Made by a program: the position numbers and the translations under genes | Assembly: GCF_932294415.1 (NCBI RefSeq) | Contig: NC_065538.1 | Location: 75,865,834-75,929,833, forward strand | Length of the DNA: 64,000 bases | Direction: 5' to 3' | DNA from: Quercus robur | Lineage: Eukaryota > Streptophyta > Magnoliopsida > Fagales > Fagaceae | The notes under the pieces: model-generated | Told to the model about the DNA's origin: nothing | Database searches by the model: none | Seen by the model: the letters and a program-made list of their open reading frames with translations, nothing else | Shown here: piece after piece, positions 37,466 through 48,676 of the stretch | How positions within the stretch are numbered: the first letter of the stretch is position 1 | How the letters are laid out: each line of letters begins with the position of its first letter

Positions 37466-37716
37466 TGAATGTGGAAGTGTTCGTTTGTATTTTCACTTCT
37501 GCAGTTTCTTATACCCTATAAATTAGGTTATTCAACAATTTTGCAATATAAGTTGGAGATGAAATAATTAATGTCCGCTTGTTATTAATTAATTTTGTGG
37601 AAACTGGTTACTGCCACATATATATAGTGAATTGATACATTTCCAACTACTCAAAGAATATTGTTCCCTTATTTTGTTGTTGTTGTTGTTTTTTTTTTTT
37701 TTTTTTTTTTTTTAAG

Positions 37717-37880
37717 TTAATGGATGCTCTAAGAATATTGGTTTAAAAATGTTTTATGAAAAAATAAAAAAATTAATTATTTTAACAGCTTTTTATATTT
37801 TCAATAGAAATTGTGTCAAAACTTTTTAAAAATACTTTATTAATAATTATCCTAAAAGTATCCATAAATATGACCCTTTG
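37717..37880. mobile_element. Palindromic MITE, unit 1 copy
   Basis: AATGGATGCTCTAAGAATATTGG on the left is mirrored by CCTAAAAGTATCCATAAATATG on the right. The same family recurs in unit 2 (53,212-53,384) and at 60,312-60,490. Confidence 0.5.
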
Positions 37881-38673
37881 TTTTATTTTTTTTATAAGAT
37901 TAGAAGGAAAAAAAGTAGTTACCATCAAATTATAGATAAAAAAAAAATTAGTGATTTTTTTTTTCTAGACAAAAAGAAAGTAATAAATGAACGTCTTAGA
38001 GCTGTAGGAGTCATTAACTTCAAAAAAGGAAGATAGTTATAAGTCTCATATCCGACCATATCTACGACAAGCGGACACAATGCTATAGTGCAGATACAAC
38101 GTTGTAGTGGTGCGACAATGGAATTATATAATAAGTGATTATGCCATCCAATTCTCCGGGGTTGGTAAGGTCGTAATGATGACAAAGCGAATTCGCAATG
38201 GTTCATCTGGGCATTAATTGCAGTTGATATGCCTGTATGCCTGTTCATCGACCACGCATACATTTACATTGAATACATTATGTTCTAACGTAAGTATTGT
38301 ACAAGACTCAAAAGCTCATCTCAAAAAAAGAAAAAGAGATAAAAGAAAAGCACATTATGTCAAGAGTATTGTAGTTGATCAGTGGTATTACTTGTTCTCA
38401 ACAAGAACTTAGATAATTCCGCTTATATATTCTCCCATGGAGGAAAACTTGGATTTGAATCCCACTTGCCTCACTTAATGTAAATGAAAAAATAAAAAAA
38501 ATAAAGAGTAAGTATTGTACATTGTGTACATAACAAGTATTAACATTAGATTGTTTTCATAGAAACTGAAGAAGTTTAAGAAAAATACTTTAATTAAAAT
38601 TATATTTTAAAGGATTCTAAAATATTATTTGGATTAAAATTAATTAATTGAAGTTTCATTATGTATTTACATT

Positions 38674-38900
38674 TGTAAGGACTAAATTTGAGTTCCTAGT
38701 CTAAAAGATGGATGGACTAAGGCCCAAAAAACCCAAAATAATGAATTTGTAGAGAATGAGTTGGAAAACTGGGCTTTAATGAATTAGATAACCACTAAAG
38801 TGGATTCAGATGACAAGAGAATGAAGATAAACAAGTTTAAACTAAAGAAAATCGTTATCGGCATAGTCTGAAGAGATCAGTTTATATATATATATATATA

Positions 38901-38945
<45 letters not shown>

Positions 38946-39524
38946 AGATATAATTCTTGATTGTTACAGTGTTTTTCTTTTAAATTCTCGATCGCTCTTC
39001 CTCATTGCCTCTTTCTCCTTTTATACTCTCTTCCCTTTTCATCTTTACCCTCCATGTGCAGACCAGGTGGTTGGTGTTGATACTTGTCCTATCAGCACCT
39101 TCCTGAAGTCTTTATGTAGTAGCTGTAAGGTTGAAAACCACTGTTCAGGTATCACCTCCACATTAATGCAGTTAGAGGGTTAGCTGCAGAGCATTTAATG
39201 CGGTGGTAGTAGTTTTCTCCTTAGATATTTTAGGACTCCTCCCTGTCCTATGTTTCTGTAATACTTATCTGTATCAACAGAATTTCCTGGAACGTTCCCG
39301 AGGATGGTAGACCATTTCTTCGGACCTCGGTTTTGGTCAGCAAAGGAGGCATTCATCTGTGGCCCACCTTCCTGGGCCCTTATGACCAAAACTAACTTTC
39401 TCATTTACTAACATAGATTCCCTTAACAATCCTTACTCCTCTTTGGACAACCTTTCATCCTCGAATTAGGCCCCAGGCCTAATATATACATAGATAATGA
39501 GTTCCTGGGCCCAACACCCCTAGA
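38674..39524 (-). repeat. 3' LTR of the old Gypsy element
   Basis: Begins TGTAAGGACTAAATTTGAG; the other end has decayed to CCCCTAGA instead of CCCCTACA. Contains (TA)n and a long (TC)n run at about 38,904-38,940 that is much shorter in the other LTR. Confidence 0.85.
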
Positions 39525-40066
39525 ATAGCCCTTCGAGATTCTTCTTTCTGGCTCCTCGGGAAGAAAGAAGGATTTCGATGTAATGATAGTTCCTCCGCGC
39601 CCATTTTACATCACCTTTAACAGTACAGATGCCATTTTTAACTTCTCAAGGCCTGCTCTTGACGCTTTGGCATTCGAGACTCTCTCCCTTATCAAATTTT
39701 TATGGCTCCATGTTCCCCACGTTCTATGGCGCAATGCCAACAACTAAGAATTCTGTTGGAACCTAGGCGGGAATTTTCTTGCTTGTAACTTTCTCTTTCT
39801 ATAAATACCACTCAAATCAATCACTCATCTCACTTTAGTATTCATTTCTTTTTAGCGCACATACACTAAACCTGTAAATTTTCCCAACTCACTCGTGCCC
39901 TTACAAATACCAAAAGCCTGTCCAATGACACTTTTATTCTTTTTGTAAGTCTTCATAAACCTTTACTCTTTATTTTTCTATACATGCTTCTTTTCTTTGT
40001 GTCTTTTCCTCCTCGGCTCTTCTTTCATCTCTTTATTTTCTTAGCACATCCAAGTCTTTCTTAGGA

Positions 40067-40378
40067 ATGGGTAGATTCGCTCATTTGGTAGACTTCGAGG
40101 AGGGAATAAAGAGTTTTAGAGCTCTGTATAGGATTCCTCTAGAAGCGTTCGTTAGGTACTGTAAGGAGGGAGAGTGGCATGAAAAAAGGTAAGAGGAAGA
40201 AGTAGTGATCCCAATGATTGCCTTCATAAGGGGTGGGATAAAAATACCCATGGGCACCATAGCTAGGGACTACCTTAAGGCTCATAGATTAGCTCCCACC
40301 CAGTGTGCCCTAGACATGTTTAGAATTTTAGGGAGTGTAGATGCCCTTAATGAAAGAATGGGCTTAGGGTTGACCCAC
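40067..40378 (+). pseudogene. Antisense additional ORF remnant of the Gypsy element
   Basis: A plus-strand frame starting MGRFAHLVDFEEGIKSF and continuing, after one in-frame TAA near 40,190, with IPMIAFIRGGIKIPMGTIARDYLKAH. This resembles the 'putative plant transposon' proteins found beside plant retroelements. Relative to the element (minus strand) it lies between pol and the 3' LTR in antisense orientation, an arrangement known from Tat-lineage elements. Function unknown. It is cut at ~40,378, where it joins the RT remnant directly. Confidence 0.55.
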
Positions 40379-40990
40379 CATATCGTCTATATAAATCTCA
40401 ATGTTCTTCCCTAGCTGTGGCTCAAACATCCTAGTCATCATCCTCTGATAGGTAGACCTTGCATTCTTTAGATCAAAGAGCATCACCTTATAGTGGTAAT
40501 TCCCAGTAAAAGTGACAAAAGTTGTTTTTTCCTAGTCATCCAGGGCTAAAGGTACTTGATGGTACCCTTGAAAGGCATCCAAAAAACTTATCCGAGGAAG
40601 GCCTAAAGTTGCGTCCACTAGCTAATCAATCCGAGACATGGGAAAAGAGTCCTTTGGACAGGCTTTGTTTAAGTTTGTGAAGTCTACATGCACTCGCCAC
40701 TTCCCATTCTTCTTCTTTACTACCATTGTATTAGCCAACCATTCAAGATAAAATACTTCTTTGATAGCCCTAGCCTACTTAAGCTTGTTCACCTCTTCCT
40801 TGATAGCATTAGAATGCTCTTTGGATGAACACCGAGATGGTTGCTTTCTAGGGAGGACAGCTGGGTTGACATTCAAATGGTGGCAAATGAAGTTAGGATC
40901 TACCCTAGGAGCCTCATAGGCATTCCAAGCGAACACATCAATATTCCTCCTAAGAAACGCTAACAGTTTTTTCTTTTCTTGAGGAGGCAA
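40378..40990 (-). pseudogene. Gypsy reverse transcriptase remnant
   Basis: Starts with FLRRNIDVFAWNAYEAPRVD, the usual Tat pol lead-in to the RT domain, and ends at the catalytic YIDDMV near 40,390. Internal stops occur (for example at codons that would be Gln or Trp). Everything after the YIDD motif, including RNase H and integrase, is gone. Confidence 0.8.
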
Positions 40991-41380
40991 CTAAACTCTG
41001 ACCTGAAAAAACTTCTCCGAATCGCCATCTATAGCAATTTCCTCTAACCTCTCGCACTTTACCTCTCCTGACACCGCATCCATAGATAGGACCGAAATCC
41101 TTGATTGCTATGAGCTCCCCTTAGCAGAGGTCGAGGACTCAGTCGTAGGCTAATGCATGATGGCAGCCACGAGGCATTGCTTAGCCATGGATTGACTCCC
41201 CACAAGCTCCTCAATCTGGTCCCCTGATGGATACTTCATCTTCAAATGTAGAGTTGAAGAAACGGTCCCTAGGGCATGAAGCTAGGGTCTGGCCACAATG
41301 GCCGTATAGGGAGAGTATGCATCCACCACAATGAAGTCCACTTCAACCACCTCTAAACCTGCCTGCATGAGCAACCTAAT

Positions 41381-43110
41381 CTAACTCTTTGGGATGACAA
41401 CTTTCCCATCAAAACTTACCAAAGGTGAATCATAGGCTATCAGATCCTCAGGCTTTAAGTTTAGCCCTCTATACAAATCAGGGTACATAATCTTTATATC
41501 ACTGCCTTGGTCTACCATCGCCCTTTTTACATCATACCCTCCTATTCTGAGGGTGACCACTAAAGCATCATCATGTGGCTGGATGGTTCCAATCTTATCT
41601 TTGTCCGAAAAACTCAACGCCAGTCGGATCTCCACTCTAGCCTTCTTTGGCTTAGAATTAGAGTCCTCGGCTGGTAGCCGAGCTACAGACATCACCCTAG
41701 AAAGATAAGAACCAGTTCTCTCAGGTGCAGCAAAGATGACATTAATTGTGCCTAATAGGGGTCTTAAAGAAGCATTCCCTTGAGCCCCTGACCTTAATTG
41801 GTCTCCTTGCCTGTTAGGCCGATATAAAAACTGTTGTAACCTTCTCTTTTTAACTAGTTGCTCCAGATGGTTCCATAGAGTTTTGTAGTTCTCGGTGGTA
41901 TGCCCCCGCACTTGGTGGTATTGGCAATGGAGGCTTTGGTTGCGCCTTAAGGGATTTCCTCCCATTTTGATTGGCAATTTGAAGTATGGCTTGTTCTTGA
42001 TCTTCTCCAAGACTTGATGCACTAGTTCTCGAAATATAGTGTTAACCACCTGAGGAGCTGTAGATCTAGGTTGTCCCACAAAATCCCTTCAGGGTCTGTT
42101 ATTATTGTATCTGTCCAACCTGAAATCCCTTCTCTCCTGAGGGATAACTTTACCTATACCCTTGCCTTGCTATCGGTCTTTTTCGACCTGCTTGTACTCA
42201 TCAATGCGATCCATAAGCCGACAAACACTCCTTATCGGTTTCTTGGTCAAGGATTTTCTCAAATCATGCTCGGTAGGCAGTCAGAACTTGAAGGTCCTTA
42301 TAGCCATGTCATCAAAATCCCCATCAATTTCATTAAACATCTCTCAATACCTGTCCGAGTACATTTTGAGGGTTTCACCTTCTCGCATGGACATGGACAA
42401 TAGAGAGTCTAAGGGCCGAGGAACCCCACTACACGTAATAAAACTAGACTCAAATGCTCAGGTGAGCTCCTTAAAGGAGTTAATGGAATCTGTAGCTAGG
42501 CTATCAAATCACCTCATAGCCACAAGCCCTAAACTGGAGGGGAACACCTTGCATATCAAAGCCTTATTCTTGGAGTGCACAGCCATTCTCTGGTTGAAGT
42601 GGCTCACGTGCTTCATATGATTTGTTCGACCATTGTACATGGTGAATGTGGGCTGGGTGAACTGTCGAAAAAGTCTCTCTCCCTCAACTCTGCGCGTGAA
42701 GGGTGACTTGAAAATTTGGTTGAGTGCTCTACTCATAGCATCATTTCCCAAGTCTTTGGAAGATGAATTTCTGTTTCTGCGCTCATGATGGTAGTCTTTA
42801 TCATATAAGAAAGACTCACTAGGAGGAGTCCTTAATCTGCGTCTATAACTACCATTCTTTTCACCATTAAAAAAGAAGTCAGAAATGGAGGGAGTTCACC
42901 TTCTCCGTTCGTGGCGCAACTTCCTTTTTAAATGATCAATCTCCAGCTGCATATTCTTATCATTTTTCTCATGAGAGATGCGGCTCTCACCCCGAGACTA
43001 GCTCCTACTAATATGGGTAGTATGCACACTCGCCTCCTAGTCCCTTCTTCACTCGAGATTGACAAAATGATCTTCATGTTGGGACCTCATAGATTCTGTT
43101 TGGTGTGGAT
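41381..43110 (-). pseudogene. Gypsy gag and protease remnant
   Basis: The longest open part (42,079-41,381, 232 codons) has a zinc-knuckle remnant CQYHQVRGHTTENYKTL, in which the third cysteine is Tyr, and an aspartic protease region AMVDQGSDIKIMYPDLY with DQG at the active-site position, as is common in this lineage. The upstream capsid-like gag region (43,110-42,080) is interrupted by several stops. Confidence 0.8.
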
Positions 43111-43156
43111 TTGAACTTACCATAGTTGGATGTCAGACTCACTATAACACCAGAAT

Positions 43157-43176
43157 TTCCCATAAACGACGCTAAT
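43157..43176 (-). other. Degenerate primer-binding site of the old Gypsy element
   Basis: Just inside the right LTR the minus strand reads TTAGCGTCGTTTATGGGAA. It differs from the site in the young element (TTGGCGCCGTCTGTGGGAA) only by C/T and G/A changes, which fits decay of methylated cytosines. Confidence 0.65.
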
Positions 43177-43383
43177 TGTAAGGACTAGATTTGAGTTTCT
43201 AGCCCAAAAGATGGATAGACTAAGGCCCAAAAAGCCCAAAACAATAAATTTGTAGAGAGTGAGTTGGAAAACTGGGCTTTAATGAATCAGATAACCACTA
43301 AAGTGGATTCAGATGACAAGAGAATGAAGATAAACAAGTTTAAACTAAAGAAAATTGTCTTCGGCACAGTTCGAGGAGATCAG

Positions 43384-43417
<34 letters not shown>

Positions 43418-44006
43418 AAGTTTGATTACAGATACAATTCTTGATTGCTATAGTGTTTTTCTCTTAATTTCTTAATCTCTCTCTCTCATTGCCTCTTTCT
43501 CCTTTTATACTGTCTTCCCTTTTCATCTTTACCCTCCACGTGCAGACCAGATTGTTGGTGTTGATACTTGTCCCATCAATTCCTTTTGAAGTCTTTATGT
43601 AGTAGTCGTAAGGCTGAAGACCACTGTTCAGGTATCACCTCCACATTAATGCGGCCAGAGGATTAGTTGTAGAGCATTAAATGCAATGGTAGCAACTTTC
43701 TCCTTAGATATTTTATGACTCCCCCCCCTATTCTATGTTTCTATAATGCTTATCCGTATCAACAGAATTTCCTAGATCGTTCCTTAGGACAGCAGACCAT
43801 CTCTCCGGACCTCGGTTTTGGTTAGCCGAAGAGGCATTCATTCTTGGCCCACCCTTCTAGGCCCTTATGACCAAAACTACTTTCTCATTTACTAATACGG
43901 ATTCCCTTGACAATGCTCACTCCTCCTCGGATGACCTTTCGTCCTCGGATTGGGCCCTAGGCCTTATATACATAGATAATGAGCTCTTGGGCCCAACACC
44001 CCTACA
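43177..44006 (-). repeat. 5' LTR of the old Gypsy element
   Basis: Plus strand begins TGTAAGGACTAGATTTGAG and ends CACCCCTACA. It is followed by the AGATT target copy at 44,007-44,011. Confidence 0.85.
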
Positions 44007-44643
44007 AGATTATTTATGATATATTAGATTTTTTTTTGTTGCTATTTTCATTGTATAATTAATTGAGTTATTTTTCTAAAAGTACTTTTTATTTATTTAT
44101 AAAACTAACTTATTTTCCTATGTTTGGTACCGACCTTATGAGTTGAAAAAAAATCTCCTAATTTCCCTTATTTAGCTTGCTGTGAGTAGAGTTGTTTCCC
44201 CCCCCCCCCCCCCAAAAAAAAGGTTGAAAACAATCTCTAAAAATAAGTTATACCTTTTCTTTTGACCAAAAATAGTTTTACTTTGACTTACTTTTTCTTA
44301 TACTACCAAATACTGGAACACATGGAAAATTATCTTTACACAAAGTTTTCTATTGAAACAAACAGATAGTACATAATTACTTAAGACCAATCAGAACAAT
44401 AAAATGCTAGTTATATGAATATTTTAATGTTAAAAACCCTATACAAATATAGCATATTCATTATTTTGTGTTTATTAGTTGAGATTTTTTTATATGGGTA
44501 AGCATTGTTGTATTTAAAACAATTTAAAATCACATGTTATATTATAGTAACCATCATTTAAAACCTTAAAGTTTAACATGAAAACAATATCAAGTTGTGA
44601 ATATTATATTATATATTTTCAAATTTCATTACAATATACTCAT

Positions 44644-45402
44644 TGTGGGGGCCCAAGAATCTACGGGCCCGGCTCGCTCACTTATAGGGAATCCACAGGC
44701 CCCCAAACTAAAGGAGGCCAGGTCCCAAGCCCGAAAGTAGTGAGCTCGATATGGCCAAAAGACACGTCCGAGGACCACTCCGTCCTCGGAAAGCCCAGGA
44801 CCCCACTGACGAAAATGGGATACAGGCGAGCTTGAGAGGTCAGAAAATATCTCATGGAAATAGTCCTTAATACCCTTCCTTGACATAACACTGCCCCTAA
44901 TAAAGCCGGGATCTTAGGCTTTATGGATCATCTACAGCAAATTTGGGACTAGACTGATGGGACAGATATCTGTCCCGGAAAGATCGACCCTACACGTGGA
45001 CGAAGGACAACTAACGTAGGCTAGTATAAAAGAGAATGTTATGTGACCAAAGAGAGGACTCCCATCTGGCTTCTGGAGAAAGACTTGATGAAAGTGAGGG
45101 TCTGGATAAGACACGCCGGACATCACCTAAAATCCCACCGATGGGTGACCGGGAACAGCGCCCTCACGCCTCGGATCATATCCGAGGAGCCAAATCCTCC
45201 TAGATACAAGATTGAAGGGCCTGAATATCCAGCCCGAAGCTCTTCCTCATGTCGGTATGCCTGTAGTCCGGCCCGAGATGCCGCCCCTCGACCCAACGCT
45301 GGCCTTTTGTTAAGCCCACTCTCTACAAATATCATTGTGAGGGATTTTCCTTGCGCGAGCCCAACAACGTTGATGGGCCGCTGAAGATTTTGTGTCCCTA
45401 CA
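44644..45402 (+). repeat. 5' LTR of the young element
   Basis: TGTGGGGGCCC to GTGTCCCTACA. A TATA box, TATAAAAG, lies at 45,025-45,032. The palindromic motif pair TCCGAGGA/TCCTCGGA occurs repeatedly (for example 44,767-44,800 and 45,170-45,190). Confidence 0.95.
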
Positions 45403-45422
45403 ATTGGCGCCGTCTGTGGGAA
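45403..45422 (+). other. Primer-binding site of the young element
   Basis: ATTGGCGCCGTCTGTGGGAA directly follows the 5' LTR. TGGCGCC is complementary to a tRNA 3' end (GGCGCCA), the type used by several plant Gypsy lineages. I cannot name the tRNA with certainty. Confidence 0.75.
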
Positions 45423-45688
45423 AGGGCTTGCGCGTTGGCACGGGTGGCGCACGAGTCAGCTCTCCAGCAAACAGAGGCTCACGGGTTTTTCCCATTCCCG
45501 GCGACGTACGGTTGTTACTCCGCCATGAGCCACCGCTAGGAGCTGCGCCGTGCACTGCCAACGGAGTGGACAGCTCTAGGGGCTTGCGGCCTCGAGCCAA
45601 CTCTTCCCTCTCTGGTCTAGGGGCTGACCTTCAAGGAATAAGTCAGTATAGAGAAAAGACTATCAACAACGAAGAACTCTTATAAGTA

Positions 45689-47458
45689 ATGGACAGAACC
45701 AAGGCCTTGCATGGTCCTCGGACCCAAGCCTGTGGGGAAACCAAGTACAACGAAGAACTCTTACAAGTAATGGACAGAACCAAGGCCTTGCATGGTCCTC
45801 GGACCCAAGCCTGTGGGGAAACCAAGTACAAAGAGGACATCTTATAAGTAATGGACAGAACCAAGGCCTTGCATGGTCCTCGGACCCAAGCCTGTGGGGA
45901 AACCAAGTACAACGAAGAACTCTTATAAGTAATGGACAGAACCAAGGCCTTGCATGGTCCTCGGACCCAAGCCTGTGGGGAAACCAAGTACAAAGAGGAC
46001 ATCTTAAAAGTAATGGACAGAACCAAGGCCTTGCATGGTCCTCGGACCCAAGCCTGTGGGGAAACCAAGTACAACGAAGAACTCTTACAAGTAATGGACA
46101 GAACCAAGGCCTTGCATGGTCCTCGGACCCAAGCCTGTGGGGAAACCAAGTACAAAGAGGACATCTTATAAGTAATGGACAGAACCAAGGCCTTGCATGG
46201 TCCTCGGACCCAAGCCTGTGGGGAAACCAAGTACAACGAAGAACTCTTATAAGTAATGGACAGAACCAAGGCCTTGCATGGTCCTCGGACCCAAGCCTGT
46301 GGGGAAACCAAGTACAAAGAGGACATCTTATAAGTAATGGACAGAACCAAGGCCTTGCATGGTCCTCGGACCCAAGCCTGTGGGGAAACCAAGTACAACG
46401 AAGAACTCTTATAAGTAATGGACAGAACCAAGGCCTTGCATGGTCCTCGGACCCAAGCCTGTGGGGAAACCAAGTACAAAGAGGACATCTTAAAAGTAAT
46501 GGACAGAACCAAGGCCTTGCATGGTCCTCGGACCCAAGCCTGTGGGGAAACCAAGTACAACGAAGAACTCTTACAAGTAATGGACAGAACCAAGGCCTTG
46601 CATGGTCCTCGGACCCAAGCCTGTGGGGAAACCAAGTACAAAGAGGACATCTTATAATTAATGGACAGAACCAAGGCCTTGCATGGTCCTCGGACCCAAG
46701 CCTGTGGGGAAACCAAGTACAACGAAGAACTCTTATAAGTAATGGACAGAACCAAGGCCTTGCATGGTCCTCGGACCCAAGCCTGTGGGGAAACCAAGTA
46801 CAAAGAGGACATCTTATAAGTAATGGACAGAACCAAGGCCTTGCATGGTCCTCGGACCCAAGCCTGTGGGGAAACCAAGTACAACGAAGAACTCTTATAA
46901 GTAATGGACAGAACCAAGGCCTTGCATGGTCCTCGGACCCAAGCCTGTGGGGAAACCAAGTACAAAGAGGACATCTTATAAGTAATGGACAGAACCAAGG
47001 CCTTGCATGGTCCTCGGACCCAAGCCTGTGGGGAAACCAAGTACAACGAAGAACTCTTATAAGTAATGGACAGAACCAAGGCCTTACATGGTCCTCGGAC
47101 CCAAGCCTGTGGGGAAACCAAGTACAAAGAGGACATCTTAAAAGTAATGGACAGAACCAAGGCCTTGCATGGTCCTCGGACCCAAGCCTGTGGGGAAACC
47201 AAGTACAACGAAGAACTCTTATAAGCAATGGACAGAACCAAGGCCTTGCATGGTCCTCGGACCCAAGCCTGTGGGGAAACCAAGTACAACGAAGAACTCT
47301 TATAAGTAATGGACAGAACCAAGGCCTTGCATGGTCCTCGGACCCAAGCCTGTGGGGAAACCAAGTACAAAGAGGACATCTTAAAAGTAATGGACAGAAC
47401 CAAGGCCTTGCATGGTCCTCGGACCGAAGCCTATGGGGAAACCGAATACAAGAAAGCG
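45689..47458 (+). repeat. Minisatellite of 22 x 81-bp units inside the young element
   Basis: ATGGACAGAACCAAGGCCTT recurs every 81 bp from 45,689 to 47,390. Units differ mainly in their last third: type A has TACAACGAAGAACTC, type B has TACAAAGAGGACATC, and they mostly alternate to give a 162-bp dimer. Segments at 45,932 and 46,418 are identical over 240 bp, showing a 486-bp (6-unit) higher-order period. The final unit is degenerate. Because 81 is divisible by 3, long stop-free frames appear on the minus strand; these are not considered genes. Confidence 0.95.
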
Positions 47459-48676
47459 TCATCGGAGTCCCCTATGTCCCAGTCAATTGCTCAGATGGAT
47501 TGCTTAGAAATCATCAGCCTTGGACGATATTCATGCGCTCATCACAGAATACACAACTGATATCTCGGTCAGTTTCCTAAGTTCGATTTATTACAAATTA
47601 TCGATGTAATACCTGATAGTGCTGGTAGATGAGAGTTGGTTAGATTATACTTCAAAATAGCTTTGTTACAAATATTTTCAAAACAACGCATACATAGAGC
47701 ACATTCGTTCACAAAGTGGTATTGCCCAATAGATCAACGCTTAAAACATGTAAGTCAATTTCCATTTTTATTACAACGAAGAAATAGTACAGAGTACAAT
47801 GAAAAGCTGGAATCAGCCTACGTCAAAGCTTACTACAGAAGCAAGAAAAAGAAAAATACAAGAAAGCTGGAGAAAGCCGAGGAGGTATGTCGGAGGAAAG
47901 GTTGGCTACAGCTCCGAGACCTTATTCTTCCCCCGCGCTCCTACATGCCCATAACTCAGGCAGCCAAAGAAACCCAACTTGAGCCTGGCACCGTTGAAGG
48001 AAAGATGCAGGGAGTGGGAAACTGAGGGGCTTTCTCTAAATATTCGCCTGCTGCTAAGCAGAGGCGCTGATGGCGGAGAATCTTTCTTCTGACATACCAA
48101 AGTGCTGGCATGAACAGAGCCTGCTTCGGATTTTGACTAAAAGAGGGAGAGACGCCGTTCCCCCTCGGTGGAGATGGAGTACTCTTCTGAACTTGTGCTT
48201 CCTGTGCCCATACCTTACTGTTATAAGCCTCATGAGGACACGGCGCTTCTGCGGCGGAGAAGGTTCTTTCTTCCCAACCCTCGCTTTCCACATGTTATGC
48301 CAAGAAAGGAGAGCTACGGATATGGGGAGCGTGATATGAGAGAAAAATAAAAGGATGGGTGTATATATAAAGCAACCCTCTCTCCCTCCTATTTATTTGA
48401 AAAGACAAGATGATGGCAGTCAACTCACGCGGTGTCCCAAGGAACACTACAGACAAAGTGGCTTTGGCTCAACTTCCAACGTCAACTGCAGTCTAGAGAC
48501 TCAAGAAGCCTCGTGAAGGCGCGCCTCGATCCCTGGGGCGTCAGAGAAGTACTGCGTGGCCAGAGTTTGCAGAAATGTATCTTGATCCGCGGGTTCTTGG
48601 CGTGAAGGCCTAGGGACACCCTGTTTGGCACCTCGGGAAATGCTCAATGAAAGGGAAGATCTGAACTCAAAGTCTT
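47459..48676. other. Spacer block X1 of the young element
   Basis: No known protein. It includes the text CTGCTTCGGATTTTGACTAA (48,121-48,140), which has a close counterpart at about 50,015 in block X2, followed in both by similar purine-rich text. This indicates an old internal duplication of array plus spacer. A TATATAAA motif occurs near 48,362. Confidence 0.55.

Larger units (their letters stand above)
38674..44006 (-). mobile_element. Old Ty3/Gypsy (Tat-like) LTR retrotransposon, internally deleted
   Basis: LTRs at 38,674-39,524 (851 bp) and 43,177-44,006 (830 bp). Gag, protease and reverse transcriptase remnants lie on the minus strand, so the right LTR is the 5' LTR; it has a minus-strand TATA box (TATAAAAGG near 43,505). 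Flanks ACATT and AGATT are a decayed 5-bp target duplication, and the sister unit shows the empty site as AAATT. The LTRs differ at roughly 18 of the first ~215 aligned bases, mostly transitions, so it is old. Integrase and RNase H are missing. Confidence 0.88.
34572..44063 (+). repeat. Tandem duplication unit 1 (with nested LTR element)
   Basis: Starts at TGAGTTATTTTTCTAAAAG and ends at GCTATTTTCATTGTATAATT. Without the nested element at 38,674-44,006 it is ~4.15 kb. It aligns along its length with unit 2. It contains a SINE-like repeat, an LTR-like stretch at ~36.7-37.4 kb absent from unit 2, and a palindromic MITE at 37,717-37,880. No protein-coding gene was seen; the small frames do not match known domains. 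Confidence 0.85.

Noticed and set aside
42071..42620. Plus-strand ORFs of 110 and 152 codons
   Set aside because: Antisense to the gag remnant; they carry no recognisable domain.
45043..45384. 113-codon ORF, identical at 50,999-51,340
   Set aside because: It lies wholly inside the two LTRs; identity reflects LTR identity, not a conserved gene.
45643..47462. Two overlapping minus-strand ORFs of 586 and 599 codons
   Set aside because: They are by-products of the 81-bp array: a unit length divisible by three without stops gives endless repeat frames. No domain, no start context, and both frames are open at once.
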